Below are positions 32,735 through 44,996 of a stretch of 64,000 bases of DNA, in pieces; the first letter of the stretch is position 1, and each line of letters opens with the position of its first letter. Source of the DNA: Ilumatobacteraceae bacterium (lineage in GTDB: Bacteria > Actinomycetota > Acidimicrobiia > Acidimicrobiales > Ilumatobacteraceae); contig JAJTEL010000008.1 of NCBI GenBank assembly GCA_021299715.1, forward strand, positions 1 through 64,000, in the 5' to 3' direction. A program made the translations under genes and the position numbers. The notes under the pieces are model-generated. The model made no database searches and was not told the origin of the DNA. It saw only the letters and a program-made list of their open reading frames with translations.

Positions 32735-33639
32735 TCTAGCGACGACGACGTGTCGCGGCGTGCCTCCCAGGCATCTGCAATCTTCCATGCGCTGATAACC
32801 ACTGCGAAACCAATCAGACAGTCAATGACATAGTGCTCGCCGAAGTAGACAAGTGCTGCAGTCATGGCAAGTGGATATGACAATGCTGTGATGCGCACCC
32901 ACATGCGCGCATTACGCGTGAACCACATCACGGCCAACAGTGAGAGACCGGCATGAAGAGATGGCATGGCCGCAACTGCATTCAACACTGCTGCACCGCG
33001 GTCCAATGTTTGCGACACGGTTTTCAAGTTCAGTTCCCACCAGCCGCGACCAGTAATGCGCTGTATGGGTGGAAAGTAACCCTTTTCAGAAGCCATCCAC
33101 GGGGGAGCAGCAGGGAACACAATGAAGGTAGAGACGGCAAGAGCAAGTGTGAGTGAAAAACGACGTACATAGCGCAGCCATTCGGCGCGTTGACGAACTC
33201 GCAAGAAGGCAAGCGGAACTACTGGAAGAACAAAGTGCATCATGTAGACGATTGCGCCGCCCACGTCGTACCAACGTACGTCAGGCTTGAGAAAGGTCTT
33301 CTGCATCCACACCCCTGGGTCGTTGCCAAGGAACAAGAACCTGTCAATGTCGCGCAGCAATGTGTAGTTAACGCCAATTCCCCATTGGTCGGCCGTGCCA
33401 CGGCTGTAGTCGTATGCCATGTACACAGCAACAATGACCAGCCAGTCACGCACCATCTGTAGTGCTTCATCGCGTGTGCGTCCAATTGAAGCAATAAGAA
33501 ACGCAGCCAACATCCACAGCAGAACAGCAATGCGATCAACGGGAATGCCGTTGGCAAAGATGCTCCAGAAAAACACCACAAAGTACGCAAGTAGTCCGCC
33601 TTTGCGAACAAGTACAAATGTGTTGTGGCCCCCAGTCAT
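32719..33639 (-). CDS. PAP2 / inositol-phosphotransferase-like membrane protein
   Basis: 306 residues from ATG 33639, about six membrane segments. Active-site motifs MPSLHAGLSLLAV and GEHYVIDCLIGFAV (His...His...Asp), with FPAAPPWMASEKG before them, as in the Aur1/Ipt1-like PAP2 branch and in the paralogue at 2760-3653. TAACCT 7 nt upstream suggests its own leaderless transcript, although it lies just 10 nt past the coxM stop region on the same strand. A lipid role is expected; a link to the Mo-hydroxylase is not obvious. Confidence 0.85.
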   Translation of the reverse strand: MTGGHNTFVLVRKGGLLAYFVVFFWSIFANGIPVDRIAVLLWMLAAFLIASIGRTRDEALQMVRDWLVIVAVYMAYDYSRGTADQWGIGVNYTLLRDIDRFLFLGNDPGVWMQKTFLKPDVRWYDVGGAIVYMMHFVLPVVPLAFLRVRQRAEWLRYVRRFSLTLALAVSTFIVFPAAPPWMASEKGYFPPIQRITGRGWWELNLKTVSQTLDRGAAVLNAVAAMPSLHAGLSLLAVMWFTRNARMWVRITALSYPLAMTAALVYFGEHYVIDCLIGFAVVISAWKIADAWEARRDTSSSLDQLTN

Positions 33640-33646
33640 GGGGTGA

Positions 33647-33652
33647 AGGTTA
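33647..33652 (-). promoter_or_regulatory. -10 hexamer for leaderless PAP2 gene
   Basis: TAACCT on the minus strand, 7 nt before ATG 33639, overlapping the coxM stop. Confidence 0.4.
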
Positions 33653-34474
33653 GGAGTTGACGGATTCGAGTGCGCGTCGCACCAGAACTTTGGACAAGTG
33701 CACGCGGTATTCGGCACTTGCGTTCAAGTCTGACTGCGGTTCGGCTTCTGCTGCTGCAAGTTCTGCCGCTTCAGAAATGCTGGCACCCGAAGCAATTGCT
33801 TTCGAGACGCTGGTAGCAAGCACGGGAACAGAACCCATGTTCACCAGTGCAACACCAGACTCTGTTCCGCGCTTCCACGCGGCGACGCCAACAATTGCCC
33901 AGTCTTGAGCACGACGGTTGAACTTTTGAAAGCCCCACGTAGCACCGTTCATCTTTGGAACACGAATTTCGGTGAGCATTTCATCTGGTTCCAATGCGGA
34001 TTCGAGGAAGCCCTTATAGAAATCGATGGCCGCAATTTCGCGAGTGCCGTTTGGCCCCTGTGCAATGTACGTAGCGCCAAGAGCAAGAGTTGTTGCTGGC
34101 AAGTCAGATGCAGAGTCTGAGTGGGCAATTGACCCACCAATTGTTCCGCGGTGACGCACTTGCGGGTCACCCACGTGGCTGGCGGCATTTGCCAACAGTG
34201 GTGCGTGCTGCAAAACAATTGGTGACTTCTCGACATCCATGTGGCGAGTGAGCGCACCAATAGCAATATGGTCGCCCGCATCGCGGATATAGGAAAGGTC
34301 TTTAATGCGTGCAATGTCAACGAGAACCGCTGGTTGTGCCAGGCGCAACTTCATGAGTGGCAACAGACTGTGTCCACCAGCGAGGAACTTTGCATCGTCG
34401 CCGTACTCACCAACAAGTGAGATGGCTTCGGCTGCTGATGTTGCGCGCTTGTAATCGAATGGTGCGGGAATCAT
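33650..34474 (-). CDS. coxM: Molybdenum hydroxylase FAD subunit (CoxM-like)
   Basis: 274-residue medium subunit. FAD motifs AGGHSLLPLMK at 32-42 and TIGGSIAHSD at 111-120 match CoxM/CutM. It passes electrons from the 2Fe-2S subunit to an external acceptor. It follows coxS by 9 nt in the leftward order coxL-coxS-coxM. It is cytosolic or at the membrane's inner face through CoxG. Confidence 0.93.
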   Translation of the reverse strand: MIPAPFDYKRATSAAEAISLVGEYGDDAKFLAGGHSLLPLMKLRLAQPAVLVDIARIKDLSYIRDAGDHIAIGALTRHMDVEKSPIVLQHAPLLANAASHVGDPQVRHRGTIGGSIAHSDSASDLPATTLALGATYIAQGPNGTREIAAIDFYKGFLESALEPDEMLTEIRVPKMNGATWGFQKFNRRAQDWAIVGVAAWKRGTESGVALVNMGSVPVLATSVSKAIASGASISEAAELAAAEAEPQSDLNASAEYRVHLSKVLVRRALESVNS

Positions 34475-34483
34475 TGTGTGCTC

Positions 34484-34942
34484 CTACTGTGCTTTCGCGG
34501 CGGCGAGCACCGACTTGACGATGTTGTGATAACCGGTGCAACGGCACAAGTTGCCTTCCAAACCAATTCGCACTTCTTCTTCGGTGGGGTTTGGGTTTTC
34601 CTTCAACAAACTGATGGATGCCATCACCATGCCGGGCGTGCAGTAACCGCACTGGAGGCCGTGGTTTTCCATAAAGGCCTTCTGCATGGGGTGCATCTCG
34701 CCACCCTGAGCAAGACCTTCAATGGTGGTCACACTGCAGCCGTCGGCTTGCGCGGCCAACATGGTGCAACTCTTCACCGATTCACCATCAACGTGCAGTG
34801 AACATGCACCACAACTTGAGGTGTCGCATCCGATGTTGGTTCCGGTAAGACCAAGAGTCTCACGTATGTATTGCACGAGAAGTGTGCGTGGTTCCACATC
34901 GTTTTCGTATGCGGTTCCATTAACGGTGATGGAAACTTTCAT
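34484..34942 (-). CDS. coxS: Molybdenum hydroxylase 2Fe-2S subunit (CoxS-like)
   Basis: 152-residue small subunit with both clusters: plant-type 2Fe-2S ligands Cys39, Cys44, Cys47 and Cys59 ([10 protein letters not shown]), and the helical-domain cluster Cys98, Cys101, Cys133 and Cys135 (CGYCTPGM...CRCTGY). Carries electrons from Mo to FAD. 30 nt after coxL, 9 nt before coxM. Identification of the subunit is firm; substrate depends on coxL. Confidence 0.95.
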   Translation of the reverse strand: MKVSITVNGTAYENDVEPRTLLVQYIRETLGLTGTNIGCDTSSCGACSLHVDGESVKSCTMLAAQADGCSVTTIEGLAQGGEMHPMQKAFMENHGLQCGYCTPGMVMASISLLKENPNPTEEEVRIGLEGNLCRCTGYHNIVKSVLAAAKAQ

Positions 34943-34972
34943 GACTATTTCTCTTCCTTTTCGATCTGTTCT

Positions 34973-37258
34973 TTAACGAGCCTGTTGAATTGCTGACCAC
35001 ACGCGCTCGGCGGTGGTGGGCATGTCAATGTGGCGGACACCGAGGTGTGACACTGCATCGACTACTGCGGACTGAAGTGCTGGTGTTGCACCAATGGTTC
35101 CTGATTCGCCAATTCCTTTAGCACCAATGAGGTTGATGGGTGTTGGTGTCTCCATGTGAACAACGGTGACGCTTGGCAATTCGGCTGCAGAGATGAATGC
35201 ATAGTCGGCAAGGTTTGACGTAATGGGGTTTCCATCCGGGTCGTAACACACTTCTTCAAGCAGAGCTTGTGCTGCGCCTTGTGCAACTCCACCGTGAATT
35301 TGGCCTTCCAACAACATGGGGTTTAACACCTTGCCAGCGTCGTCGCATGCAGTGTGTGCAATGTGGCGAACTTTGCCAGTCTCTGTGTCTACTTCCACAA
35401 TTGCTACGTGTGCACCAAAGGGGAATGTTGCGCCGGCAACACCGATGACATCGGAGTGAACAAGGCCACCTGATTGCTTCTCGGCAACAGCGAGGTCAGC
35501 CCATGTCTTCGATACTGCTGGGGTACCAGCCACGTGGAATGCACCACGGTCTTTGTCGAGAACAATGTCGGCTTCGTTTGCTTCTAACAAGCGAGCAGCA
35601 ACAGACTTCGCCTTGTCGACAAGTTGGCCAGCAACAGCAAACACTGCGTTGCCACCTTGCTGCAGTGAGCGAGAGCCCATAGTTCCGGTTCCGATGGGAA
35701 CTCGGTCTGTGTCGCCCCACACCAATTCAATGCGATCCATGGGGATACCCGTTTGTTCACTGGTGAGCATTGACCAGGATGTGTCGTGACCTTGGCCGTG
35801 CGGAGATGTACCGGTGTACACAATGGCGCGACCATCCTCCAGAACTTCCACTTTGGCGGATTCGCCGTTGCCGACACCGCCGGTGATTTCTACGTACACG
35901 CTGATGCCAATTCCAATTTGCTTTGAACTGTTGCTGGCGCGGCGTTCGGCTTGCTTGGCACGCCATCCCTTGTAGTCGGCGGCGGCCAGCACCTTGTTGA
36001 GTGATTCTTCGTAGTCGCCAACGTCGTATGTCTGGCCAACAACAGTGGTGTGTGGTTCAAGGAACTTTGGAATGAGGTTGATGCGACGCACTTCTGCAGG
36101 GTCCATGCCGAGTTCTGCAGCGAACATGTCCATTGCGCGTTCGATTGCGGCAGTTGCTTCGGGACGACCTGCACCACGGTACGCAACCGTTGGTGTTGTG
36201 TTTGTAACAACAGAAGTTGTTCGGCATTCGATGTTTGGAATGTCGTATACGCCAGAAGACATTGGTCGAGTCATGAACGGAGCAAGGATTGTTCCCATAT
36301 CGACCCATGCACCAGAGTCTTGAATTGCATGCAACTGATAGTGAGTCACTTTGCCTTGCTTGGTGCCACCAATGGTGACGTACTGCAATTGAGCACGGCC
36401 GTGTCCAAGGGCCACCATTGATTCGCTACGTGTTTCGCGCCAACGAACTGGGCGACCAATGCGCTTGGCAATAACTCCCAGCAGCAGTTCTTCTGGATAC
36501 GCGCCAATCTTTGCGCCGAATCCGCCACCAACGTCGGGTGTCATGACGCGCACTTGTGATACGTCGACACCATTCGTTGCTGCAATAGGTGCGTGTGCAC
36601 CTTGTGCGTGCTGAGTAGACAACCACTGCACCAAACGTCCGTCGGAACCCCAAGCTGCGGCTGCACCACGAACTTCTAGTGGGCATGGTGCGACGCGTTG
36701 GTTAATGTAACGACCCTTCACCACTACTTCGCAATCAGCGAAATAGGCGTCGCCGGTATTTTCGGGAATTCCAAGAACGGTGGTGTCGAATACAACGTTG
36801 CTTCCACACGATTCATAAATGAGTGTGGAACTCGCCATTGATTGTTCAAGATCGATAAGCGGCTCAAGGAAGTCATAATCAACGATGACCATTTCCGACG
36901 CGTCTTCACCTTGTTCGCGTGTTTCGCTAACAATGGCTGCGACAGGTTCGCCTACGTAGCGCACCTTGTCCATGGCAAGAAGGGTGCGAGTTGCCATTGG
37001 GTTAAAGCTGGAAGGAACTGGTTGCAAGCCAAGGTCTGCACCGGTGAGCACGGCGATAACGCCTGGCATCTGCGCTGCATCGCTGGTGTCGATGGAGTTG
37101 ATGATTGCGTGTGCCACCGAGCTACGCACATACGTGACGTGTACGGCACCAACCAACAATGGTTCGTCCAGCATGTCGTCTACGTAGACGCCGCCAGTGG
37201 TGAGAAACTTCGGGTCTTCCTTTCGGAGAACTCGGTTACCAAGAATGCTTCCGCCCAT
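34973..37258 (-). CDS. coxL: Molybdenum hydroxylase large subunit, form II CoxL-like
   Basis: 761-residue Moco-binding subunit. GGGFGAK at 244-250 and the loop AYRGAGR at 359-365. True (form I) CO dehydrogenases carry AYxCSFR with a Cu-binding Cys; AYRGAGR marks form II, whose substrate is unsettled (CO, aldehydes or N-heterocycles are possible). ATG 37258 follows AGGGGG. First gene of the leftward LSM operon; form I clusters are usually ordered MSL. Two palindromes lie 13-37 nt upstream. The end ATPALQSAVVDAVSHLGVRHIDMPTTAERVW is typical. Confidence 0.94.
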   Translation of the reverse strand: MGGSILGNRVLRKEDPKFLTTGGVYVDDMLDEPLLVGAVHVTYVRSSVAHAIINSIDTSDAAQMPGVIAVLTGADLGLQPVPSSFNPMATRTLLAMDKVRYVGEPVAAIVSETREQGEDASEMVIVDYDFLEPLIDLEQSMASSTLIYESCGSNVVFDTTVLGIPENTGDAYFADCEVVVKGRYINQRVAPCPLEVRGAAAAWGSDGRLVQWLSTQHAQGAHAPIAATNGVDVSQVRVMTPDVGGGFGAKIGAYPEELLLGVIAKRIGRPVRWRETRSESMVALGHGRAQLQYVTIGGTKQGKVTHYQLHAIQDSGAWVDMGTILAPFMTRPMSSGVYDIPNIECRTTSVVTNTTPTVAYRGAGRPEATAAIERAMDMFAAELGMDPAEVRRINLIPKFLEPHTTVVGQTYDVGDYEESLNKVLAAADYKGWRAKQAERRASNSSKQIGIGISVYVEITGGVGNGESAKVEVLEDGRAIVYTGTSPHGQGHDTSWSMLTSEQTGIPMDRIELVWGDTDRVPIGTGTMGSRSLQQGGNAVFAVAGQLVDKAKSVAARLLEANEADIVLDKDRGAFHVAGTPAVSKTWADLAVAEKQSGGLVHSDVIGVAGATFPFGAHVAIVEVDTETGKVRHIAHTACDDAGKVLNPMLLEGQIHGGVAQGAAQALLEEVCYDPDGNPITSNLADYAFISAAELPSVTVVHMETPTPINLIGAKGIGESGTIGATPALQSAVVDAVSHLGVRHIDMPTTAERVWSAIQQAR

Positions 37259-37270
37259 GATTTTCCCCCT

Positions 37271-37295
37271 GGTCGCGTGACCGCTGTAGTACAGC
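37271..37295. promoter_or_regulatory. Two adjacent palindromes upstream of coxL
   Basis: GGTC-N4-GACC (37271-37282) next to GCTGTA-N-TACAGC (37283-37295), 13-37 nt before the coxL start. Candidate operator(s) for the Mo-hydroxylase operon. Confidence 0.4.
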
Positions 37296-37344
37296 AGACA
37301 CTACCCACCAGTTGGGGTGGTCTCCGAAAGCGGGGCGGGGCTGT

Positions 37345-37842
37345 CTAGGGGAGATGCGACTGAAGTGCCGAACCCGAACCCACCACGGCTTCGGTGCGCA
37401 CCGCAACAATGCTGGTGACCATGGTGTAGGGCCACTGGTTGGGCAGCGTTGTGGGCAAGAGAGGAGTCTGTGCAAACGACAGTTTCTGCTCGCCCGGAAG
37501 CACGTAGCCCAATTGAGTTCTCGCGGCGTTTCGGATGCCCTCTGGTGTGGAGAGGTCGTTTACTTCGTTCTGAAGTTCTTCGTTTGCATCGGCAAGTGCT
37601 TCAAATTCAGCCGTCTTTTTGGCCAATGCTTCGCGTTGTTCAATGAAATCGGTTATGGGAATGATGAACAGGGCAAACATGGCGGCAAGACCCACCAGAA
37701 GTCCACCTGTTCGAACAATGGCCTTTGTGCTTCGGCTACGGCCAATACGAGCATCTTTTGGGGTGGGTTGGGCGATGGCACGAGTGATCTCTTGCGTGCG
37801 TTCTTTCACGCGTGAGACAGAAGATTTCGTGCGGGGTGCCAC
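37345..37842 (-). CDS. ftsB: FtsB/DivIC-like septum formation initiator
   Basis: 165 residues from GTG 37842. A basic cytosolic N-terminus, one membrane segment at about 45-65 (GGLLVGLAAMFALFIIP), then a coiled coil (FIEQREALAKKTAEFEALADANEELQNEVNDL) and TPEGIRNAARTQLGYVLPGEQ, the FtsB/DivIC signature. Part of the FtsQBL complex. It follows eno, as in M. tuberculosis (Rv1023-Rv1024). Start uncertain: GTG 37884 is also in frame, and neither has a good ribosome site or leaderless -10. A LexA-type box lies between eno and this gene. Confidence 0.85.
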   Translation of the reverse strand: MAPRTKSSVSRVKERTQEITRAIAQPTPKDARIGRSRSTKAIVRTGGLLVGLAAMFALFIIPITDFIEQREALAKKTAEFEALADANEELQNEVNDLSTPEGIRNAARTQLGYVLPGEQKLSFAQTPLLPTTLPNQWPYTMVTSIVAVRTEAVVGSGSALQSHLP

Positions 37843-37883
37843 ATCTCCATTGTGCCGTGTACATGCCACCGATTCGTGGCACA

Positions 37884-37897
37884 CGAACGAATGTTCG
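37884..37897. promoter_or_regulatory. Candidate LexA (SOS) box upstream of ftsB
   Basis: CGAAC-GAAT-GTTCG, matching the Gram-positive/mycobacterial SOS consensus CGAAC-N4-GTTCG in all ten specified positions, placed in the short spacer between eno and ftsB. Confidence 0.5.
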
Positions 37898-37898
37898 T

Positions 37899-40634
<2,736 letters not shown>

Positions 40635-40635
<1 letters not shown>

Positions 40636-41555
40636 TACTGAATGGCTGCCATGGCGCCGTTCCATACGCCGTACTTCGAGTTGACTGAAATGTCGGCCGT
40701 TGCGGTGTATCCGGCAAGGTTCGACACACTGGGCTTTTCGGCAGCAACACGTGCAAGTGAGTCTTTGATGACGTCATATGGTTGATTCAAAATGATGTGG
40801 TACCCGAACTGAGTCTTAATTGGACCGGTGGGGACACCTGCTTTTGCGTCCACAGCACCCACCATGAAGTCGCTATCGAACTGTTGCTGGAAGAACGTGA
40901 TGTCGGTGCATGGTTCATCACCACTTTGAAGAGCGCCACCAGACTCTTTGGCCGCAGGTTCGATGGATTTCTTCTTGGCAACATCTTCAAACTTGGCACC
41001 GCCAGCAAGTTCTTTCAGAACTGCCTTTGCATCGTCTTCTGTCTTCAACAAGATGTGACTGAGGCACATGACACCAGTTGACGCAGGGGACTGGTTGTAC
41101 AGAGTCTTCAGTTCAGAGGCGCTGTAGGCCTTGAACTTGCTCATGGTTGCCTGCGCAACACTGAGATCGATGAGAAGGTCTTGAAGGTACTGCGGTAGTG
41201 ACGAGAACGTTTCGTCGGCCGCTGCATCTTGTTCAACTTTCGAACGATCTGCCGGACTTTCCTTCATGTTGTTGTCTTCTAAGTACTTCTTGTACGCCTC
41301 GAAGCGAATGAGGGTGCGCATCACACTGATGACGTCGGCCTTTGTGGCTTTGGTGCTGCCAGAGGCTCCGAGTTGATTGTTTGAAACAAGGTCGTCAATC
41401 AAGGTTTCGAAAGTATCAAGTGAGTACGCAGTGCCGTTGACGACAAAGGCATCGTTGGCAGAAGCAACGGGGGACGACCCGCCACATGCGCTAAGGGCAA
41501 GTGCCGAGACGGTGATGGCGGCAAGGATTCGGTACAGGCGGGGAGATTTGGTCAC
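40635..41555 (-). CDS. SurA/PpiC-type peptidyl-prolyl isomerase lipoprotein
   Basis: 306 residues. Type II signal peptide with lipobox LALSAC, so exported and lipid-anchored. A SurA-like N-terminal helical domain (AFVVNGTAYSLDTFETLIDDL) is followed by a parvulin domain: VMCLSHILLKTEDDAKAVLKELAGGAKFEDVAKKKSI...ESGGALQSGDEPC and TGPIKTQFGYHIILN. Helps fold exported proteins. GTG start with TAAGGT 6 nt upstream overlapping the mfd stop. M. tuberculosis has the lipoprotein LpqU near this place, a different family. Confidence 0.9.
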
Positions 41556-41561
41556 GGAGAG

Positions 41562-41567
41562 ACCTTA
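41562..41567 (-). promoter_or_regulatory. -10 hexamer for leaderless PpiC lipoprotein gene
   Basis: TAAGGT on the minus strand, 6 nt before the GTG at 41555; overlaps the mfd stop codon. Confidence 0.4.
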
Positions 41568-44500
41568 GTGGTCGTCGGGCTCAAACAACTCGCACAACAT
41601 TGTTGTGAGCGCCACAGCAGGGTTTTCGCCGCGCGAAATGGGAACCGTCAGTAGGCCGGTTGTTTCCTTGAAGACCGCACGCGGTGCGAGACGACGAAGT
41701 GTGCGTGTTTGGCTGGCTCGCAGAACAATGGGGGAGAGTCGAGCATCAAGCCCGTTCATCACAATTTCGGTAATGCCTATTCGTAAACACTCAACTCGAA
41801 GCGCTGCTACGTGCATAAGTGCTTGTGCTGGTTCGGGCAACGGACCAAAACGGTCACGCCATTCCTGTTCAATGTCGGCCAACTCTGTGGCGGTTCGTAC
41901 GGTGGCCAATTTGCGGTAGGCCTCAAGGCGAAGGTCTTCGCTGGGAACGTACTCATTCGGCAAGTGGGCATCGATAGAAATATCCACTTTGATTTCTGGT
42001 ACTTCTTCGGTTGTCTCGCCCTTCATCTCCGACACTGCTTCTGTCACCATCTGGCAGTACAGGTCGTAACCAACCGCTGCAATATGTCCGCTCTGCGCTT
42101 CGCCCAATAAGTTGCCAGCGCCGCGAATCTCTAAGTCGCGCATTGCAATTTTGAATCCACTACCCAAGTCCGTGGTTTCACCAATGGTGCGCAACCGTTC
42201 GTACGCCTCTTCGGATAACACCTTGTCTCGTGGGTGAAAGAGATATGCATATGCACGTTGCCCGCTTCGTCCAACGCGGCCACGCAACTGGTGCATTTGT
42301 CCAAGACCCAAAAGATCGGCACGCTCGACCACCAATGTGTTCACCGTAGGCATGTCGATACCGCTTTCGATGATGGTGGTGCACACCAACACGTCGTAGT
42401 TGCCTTCCCAGAAGTCCAACACCACTTGTTCAAGTTGTGTCTCGTCCATTTGGCCGTGCGCGACAGCGATGCGTGCTTCGGGTACCCACTCGCGAAGTTC
42501 AGCCGCACGTTCTTCAATTGACTGAACACGGTTATGCACCCAGAACACTTGGCCTTCGCGCAAAAGTTCACGGCGAATTGCCTCAATGGCTACTTGCTCA
42601 CTTTGTTCGCCCACGTAGGTGAGGATGGGCTGTCTGTCTGCCGGCGGCGTTTGCAGGAGAGATAAATCGCGAATACCAACAAGACTCATTTCCAACGTTC
42701 GTGGAATAGGTGTTGCAGACATTGACAACACATCAACATTTGTCTTCAGTCGCTTCATCGCTTCTTTGTGTTGAACACCAAATCGTTGCTCTTCGTCAAC
42801 AACGAGTAATCCCAGATTCTTGAACTCCACACTTTCTTGCAGCAAGCGGTGTGTGCCAATAACACAGTCAATGTCTCCGGTCTTTAGGCCGGCAATAACT
42901 TTCTTTGCTTCACCAGTTGTGAGAAAGCGCGAGAGAACTTCAACTTTGATGGGATAGCCGGCAAAACGATCGGCAAATGTGTTGCCATGCTGCGTTGCCA
43001 ACAATGTGGTGGGTACAAGTACGGCAACTTGCATTCCGTCTTGTATGGCTTTGAATGCGGCACGGACAGCAACTTCTGTTTTGCCGAAACCAACGTCGCC
43101 GCACAAAAGCCTGTCCATGGGAACCTCACGTTCCATGTCGGCCTTAATGTCGGCGATGGCTTCTAACTGATCGGGTGTTTCTACAAATGGAAATGCTGAT
43201 TCCATTTCGCTTTGCCACGGCGTGTCTTGTGCAAACGCATGGCCTCTGGCGTTCACACGTTTTTGGTAGAGCACAACAAGTTCTTGCGCTACTTCGCGAA
43301 CAGCAGAACGAACCCGAGACTTGGCGCGTGCAAAGTCTGATCCGCCCATGCGGTGCAGCGCCGGTGCCTCGCCGCCAACATATTGACGAATAACACCAAT
43401 CTGTTCTGTGGGTACATACAGCTTGTCGCCACCCTTGTACGCAATCAACAGGTAGTCACGTTCCACGCCGCCAATGCTGCGCTTCACCATGCCTTCGTAC
43501 TTGCCAACTCCGTGATGCGCATGAACGACGTATCCGCCTGGTTGTAGGTCTTCAAAGACAGTTCCCGATGATCGGCCGCGCGTGGTGCGACCACGGCGTG
43601 TACGACGACGGCCACTGAGGTCGGTCTCCGTTATAACGGCAACTTTGGAACTAGGAAGTGACACTCCATGTGATTGCGGTGCGAACGTCACCCATGCACC
43701 TGGCGTTGCAATCTTTTGCGCGTCGTTGGTGGCAGTGAAATCAATGCCGTGACTTCGCATGAGGTCGACAAGACGTGGAACGGACTCGTGTGTATTGGCA
43801 GCAACAACAACACGCCACTTTTCTGCCAACATTTCATTAATACGTCGTGCAACAGATGACGCGTCGTGTGTGATGTTGCCCCACCCCGATGCAGATACCG
43901 ATGGCCCATCGAGTGCTTCGGCTGCAGGAATAAGCGAGATGGTGGGGACTCGTTGATCGCTTGCCAGAAGTCGGTCGGTATCTACGTGAAGTCGTGGGAA
44001 TGTGACGTTCTCGTCGCGGGCCCACGATGTTGCCAGTGCGCGAGCAAGGTCGTCTTCTTCGGCCAGCAAGTCACGAGCACGGTCAATCATTCGTCGGGGT
44101 TCAACGAGAACAATCAATGAATCTTCGCCAATGTGGTCGGTGAGAAGTTCATCGTGGTCTGTCAGCCATGGCAACCAACTCTCCATGCCGTCGAAGATTT
44201 GACCTTCTGATAAGCGTTCCCATTGCTCGCGCCCCCATGGTTCGGACGCAATGAGTGATGCTGCTCGTTCACGAACACCATCTACATACAAAATCTCCCG
44301 TGCAGGGAACACCAGAGTTGTGGCCAGGTCGACGGTGCTGCGCTGATCCGACACAGTGAATTCTGTGAGGCGGTCAACATCGTCACCCCATAAATCGATT
44401 CGCACCGGTTCATCACCAGTGCTGGGGAAAATGTCAACAATGGCTCCACGGCGCGCGAACTCACCACGATGCTCCACCACCATCTCTCGGCGATATCCAA

Positions 44501-44996
44501 AGTGAACAAGCCGCTCGCAGAGGGCATCAATGTCAATGCGGTCACCAACAGAAATGCGAATGGGATCAGTAGTAGACGATCCGGGTGCAAGCTTCTGAAG
44601 TAACGCGCGTGTGCTGGCAACAATCACCGTGGGCTGTTCACTGTCCGTGCGCAGTCGCCACATGGTGCGCATCCGTGCGCCCATGGTGTGCACGGCGGGG
44701 CTTACTCGTTCAAACGGCAGCGTTTCCCAAGCAGGGAAGAGTTCCACAACATCTGCGCCTAAAAAACTTGACAGGTCATCTACAACTTCGTTCGCCATAG
44801 TGCCGGTGGGAACTGCAACAACAATGGGTCGACGACTATTTGCGTGCGTGAGCGCGGCAAGAACAGCAGCACGTGCAGATTCGGGAACCGCCAACACTGC
44901 ATTGCGTTGACCAGCGATGAGATCGATACCTGGTTCATGCGCAACAACTGCAGCTAGTTGCGACAGTGGGTGTGTGGAAATTTCGTTACTGCTCAC
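41565..44996 (-). CDS. mfd: Transcription-repair coupling factor
   Basis: 1143 residues, full length. A UvrB-homology region, then the RNA-polymerase-interacting domain (TDLSGRRRTRRGRTTRGRSSGTVFEDLQPGGYVVHAHHGVGKYEGM), helicase motifs I GDVGFGKTEVAVRAAFKA, II VVDEEQRFGVQHKE, III MSATPIPRTLEMS, later ESGIDMP and QLRGRVGRSGQRAYAYL, and a C-terminal TRCF domain. It removes stalled RNA polymerase and recruits UvrA. The GTG start overlaps the pth stop (GTGA). The linker is richer in Arg than usual. Confidence 0.97.
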   Translation of the reverse strand: MSSNEISTHPLSQLAAVVAHEPGIDLIAGQRNAVLAVPESARAAVLAALTHANSRRPIVVAVPTGTMANEVVDDLSSFLGADVVELFPAWETLPFERVSPAVHTMGARMRTMWRLRTDSEQPTVIVASTRALLQKLAPGSSTTDPIRISVGDRIDIDALCERLVHFGYRREMVVEHRGEFARRGAIVDIFPSTGDEPVRIDLWGDDVDRLTEFTVSDQRSTVDLATTLVFPAREILYVDGVRERAASLIASEPWGREQWERLSEGQIFDGMESWLPWLTDHDELLTDHIGEDSLIVLVEPRRMIDRARDLLAEEDDLARALATSWARDENVTFPRLHVDTDRLLASDQRVPTISLIPAAEALDGPSVSASGWGNITHDASSVARRINEMLAEKWRVVVAANTHESVPRLVDLMRSHGIDFTATNDAQKIATPGAWVTFAPQSHGVSLPSSKVAVITETDLSGRRRTRRGRTTRGRSSGTVFEDLQPGGYVVHAHHGVGKYEGMVKRSIGGVERDYLLIAYKGGDKLYVPTEQIGVIRQYVGGEAPALHRMGGSDFARAKSRVRSAVREVAQELVVLYQKRVNARGHAFAQDTPWQSEMESAFPFVETPDQLEAIADIKADMEREVPMDRLLCGDVGFGKTEVAVRAAFKAIQDGMQVAVLVPTTLLATQHGNTFADRFAGYPIKVEVLSRFLTTGEAKKVIAGLKTGDIDCVIGTHRLLQESVEFKNLGLLVVDEEQRFGVQHKEAMKRLKTNVDVLSMSATPIPRTLEMSLVGIRDLSLLQTPPADRQPILTYVGEQSEQVAIEAIRRELLREGQVFWVHNRVQSIEERAAELREWVPEARIAVAHGQMDETQLEQVVLDFWEGNYDVLVCTTIIESGIDMPTVNTLVVERADLLGLGQMHQLRGRVGRSGQRAYAYLFHPRDKVLSEEAYERLRTIGETTDLGSGFKIAMRDLEIRGAGNLLGEAQSGHIAAVGYDLYCQMVTEAVSEMKGETTEEVPEIKVDISIDAHLPNEYVPSEDLRLEAYRKLATVRTATELADIEQEWRDRFGPLPEPAQALMHVAALRVECLRIGITEIVMNGLDARLSPIVLRASQTRTLRRLAPRAVFKETTGLLTVPISRGENPAVALTTMLCELFEPDDH

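Noticed and set aside
34973-37258. Proven aerobic CO dehydrogenase (form I)
   Set aside because: The active-site loop is AYRGAGR and lacks the Cu-ligand Cys of AYxCSFR.
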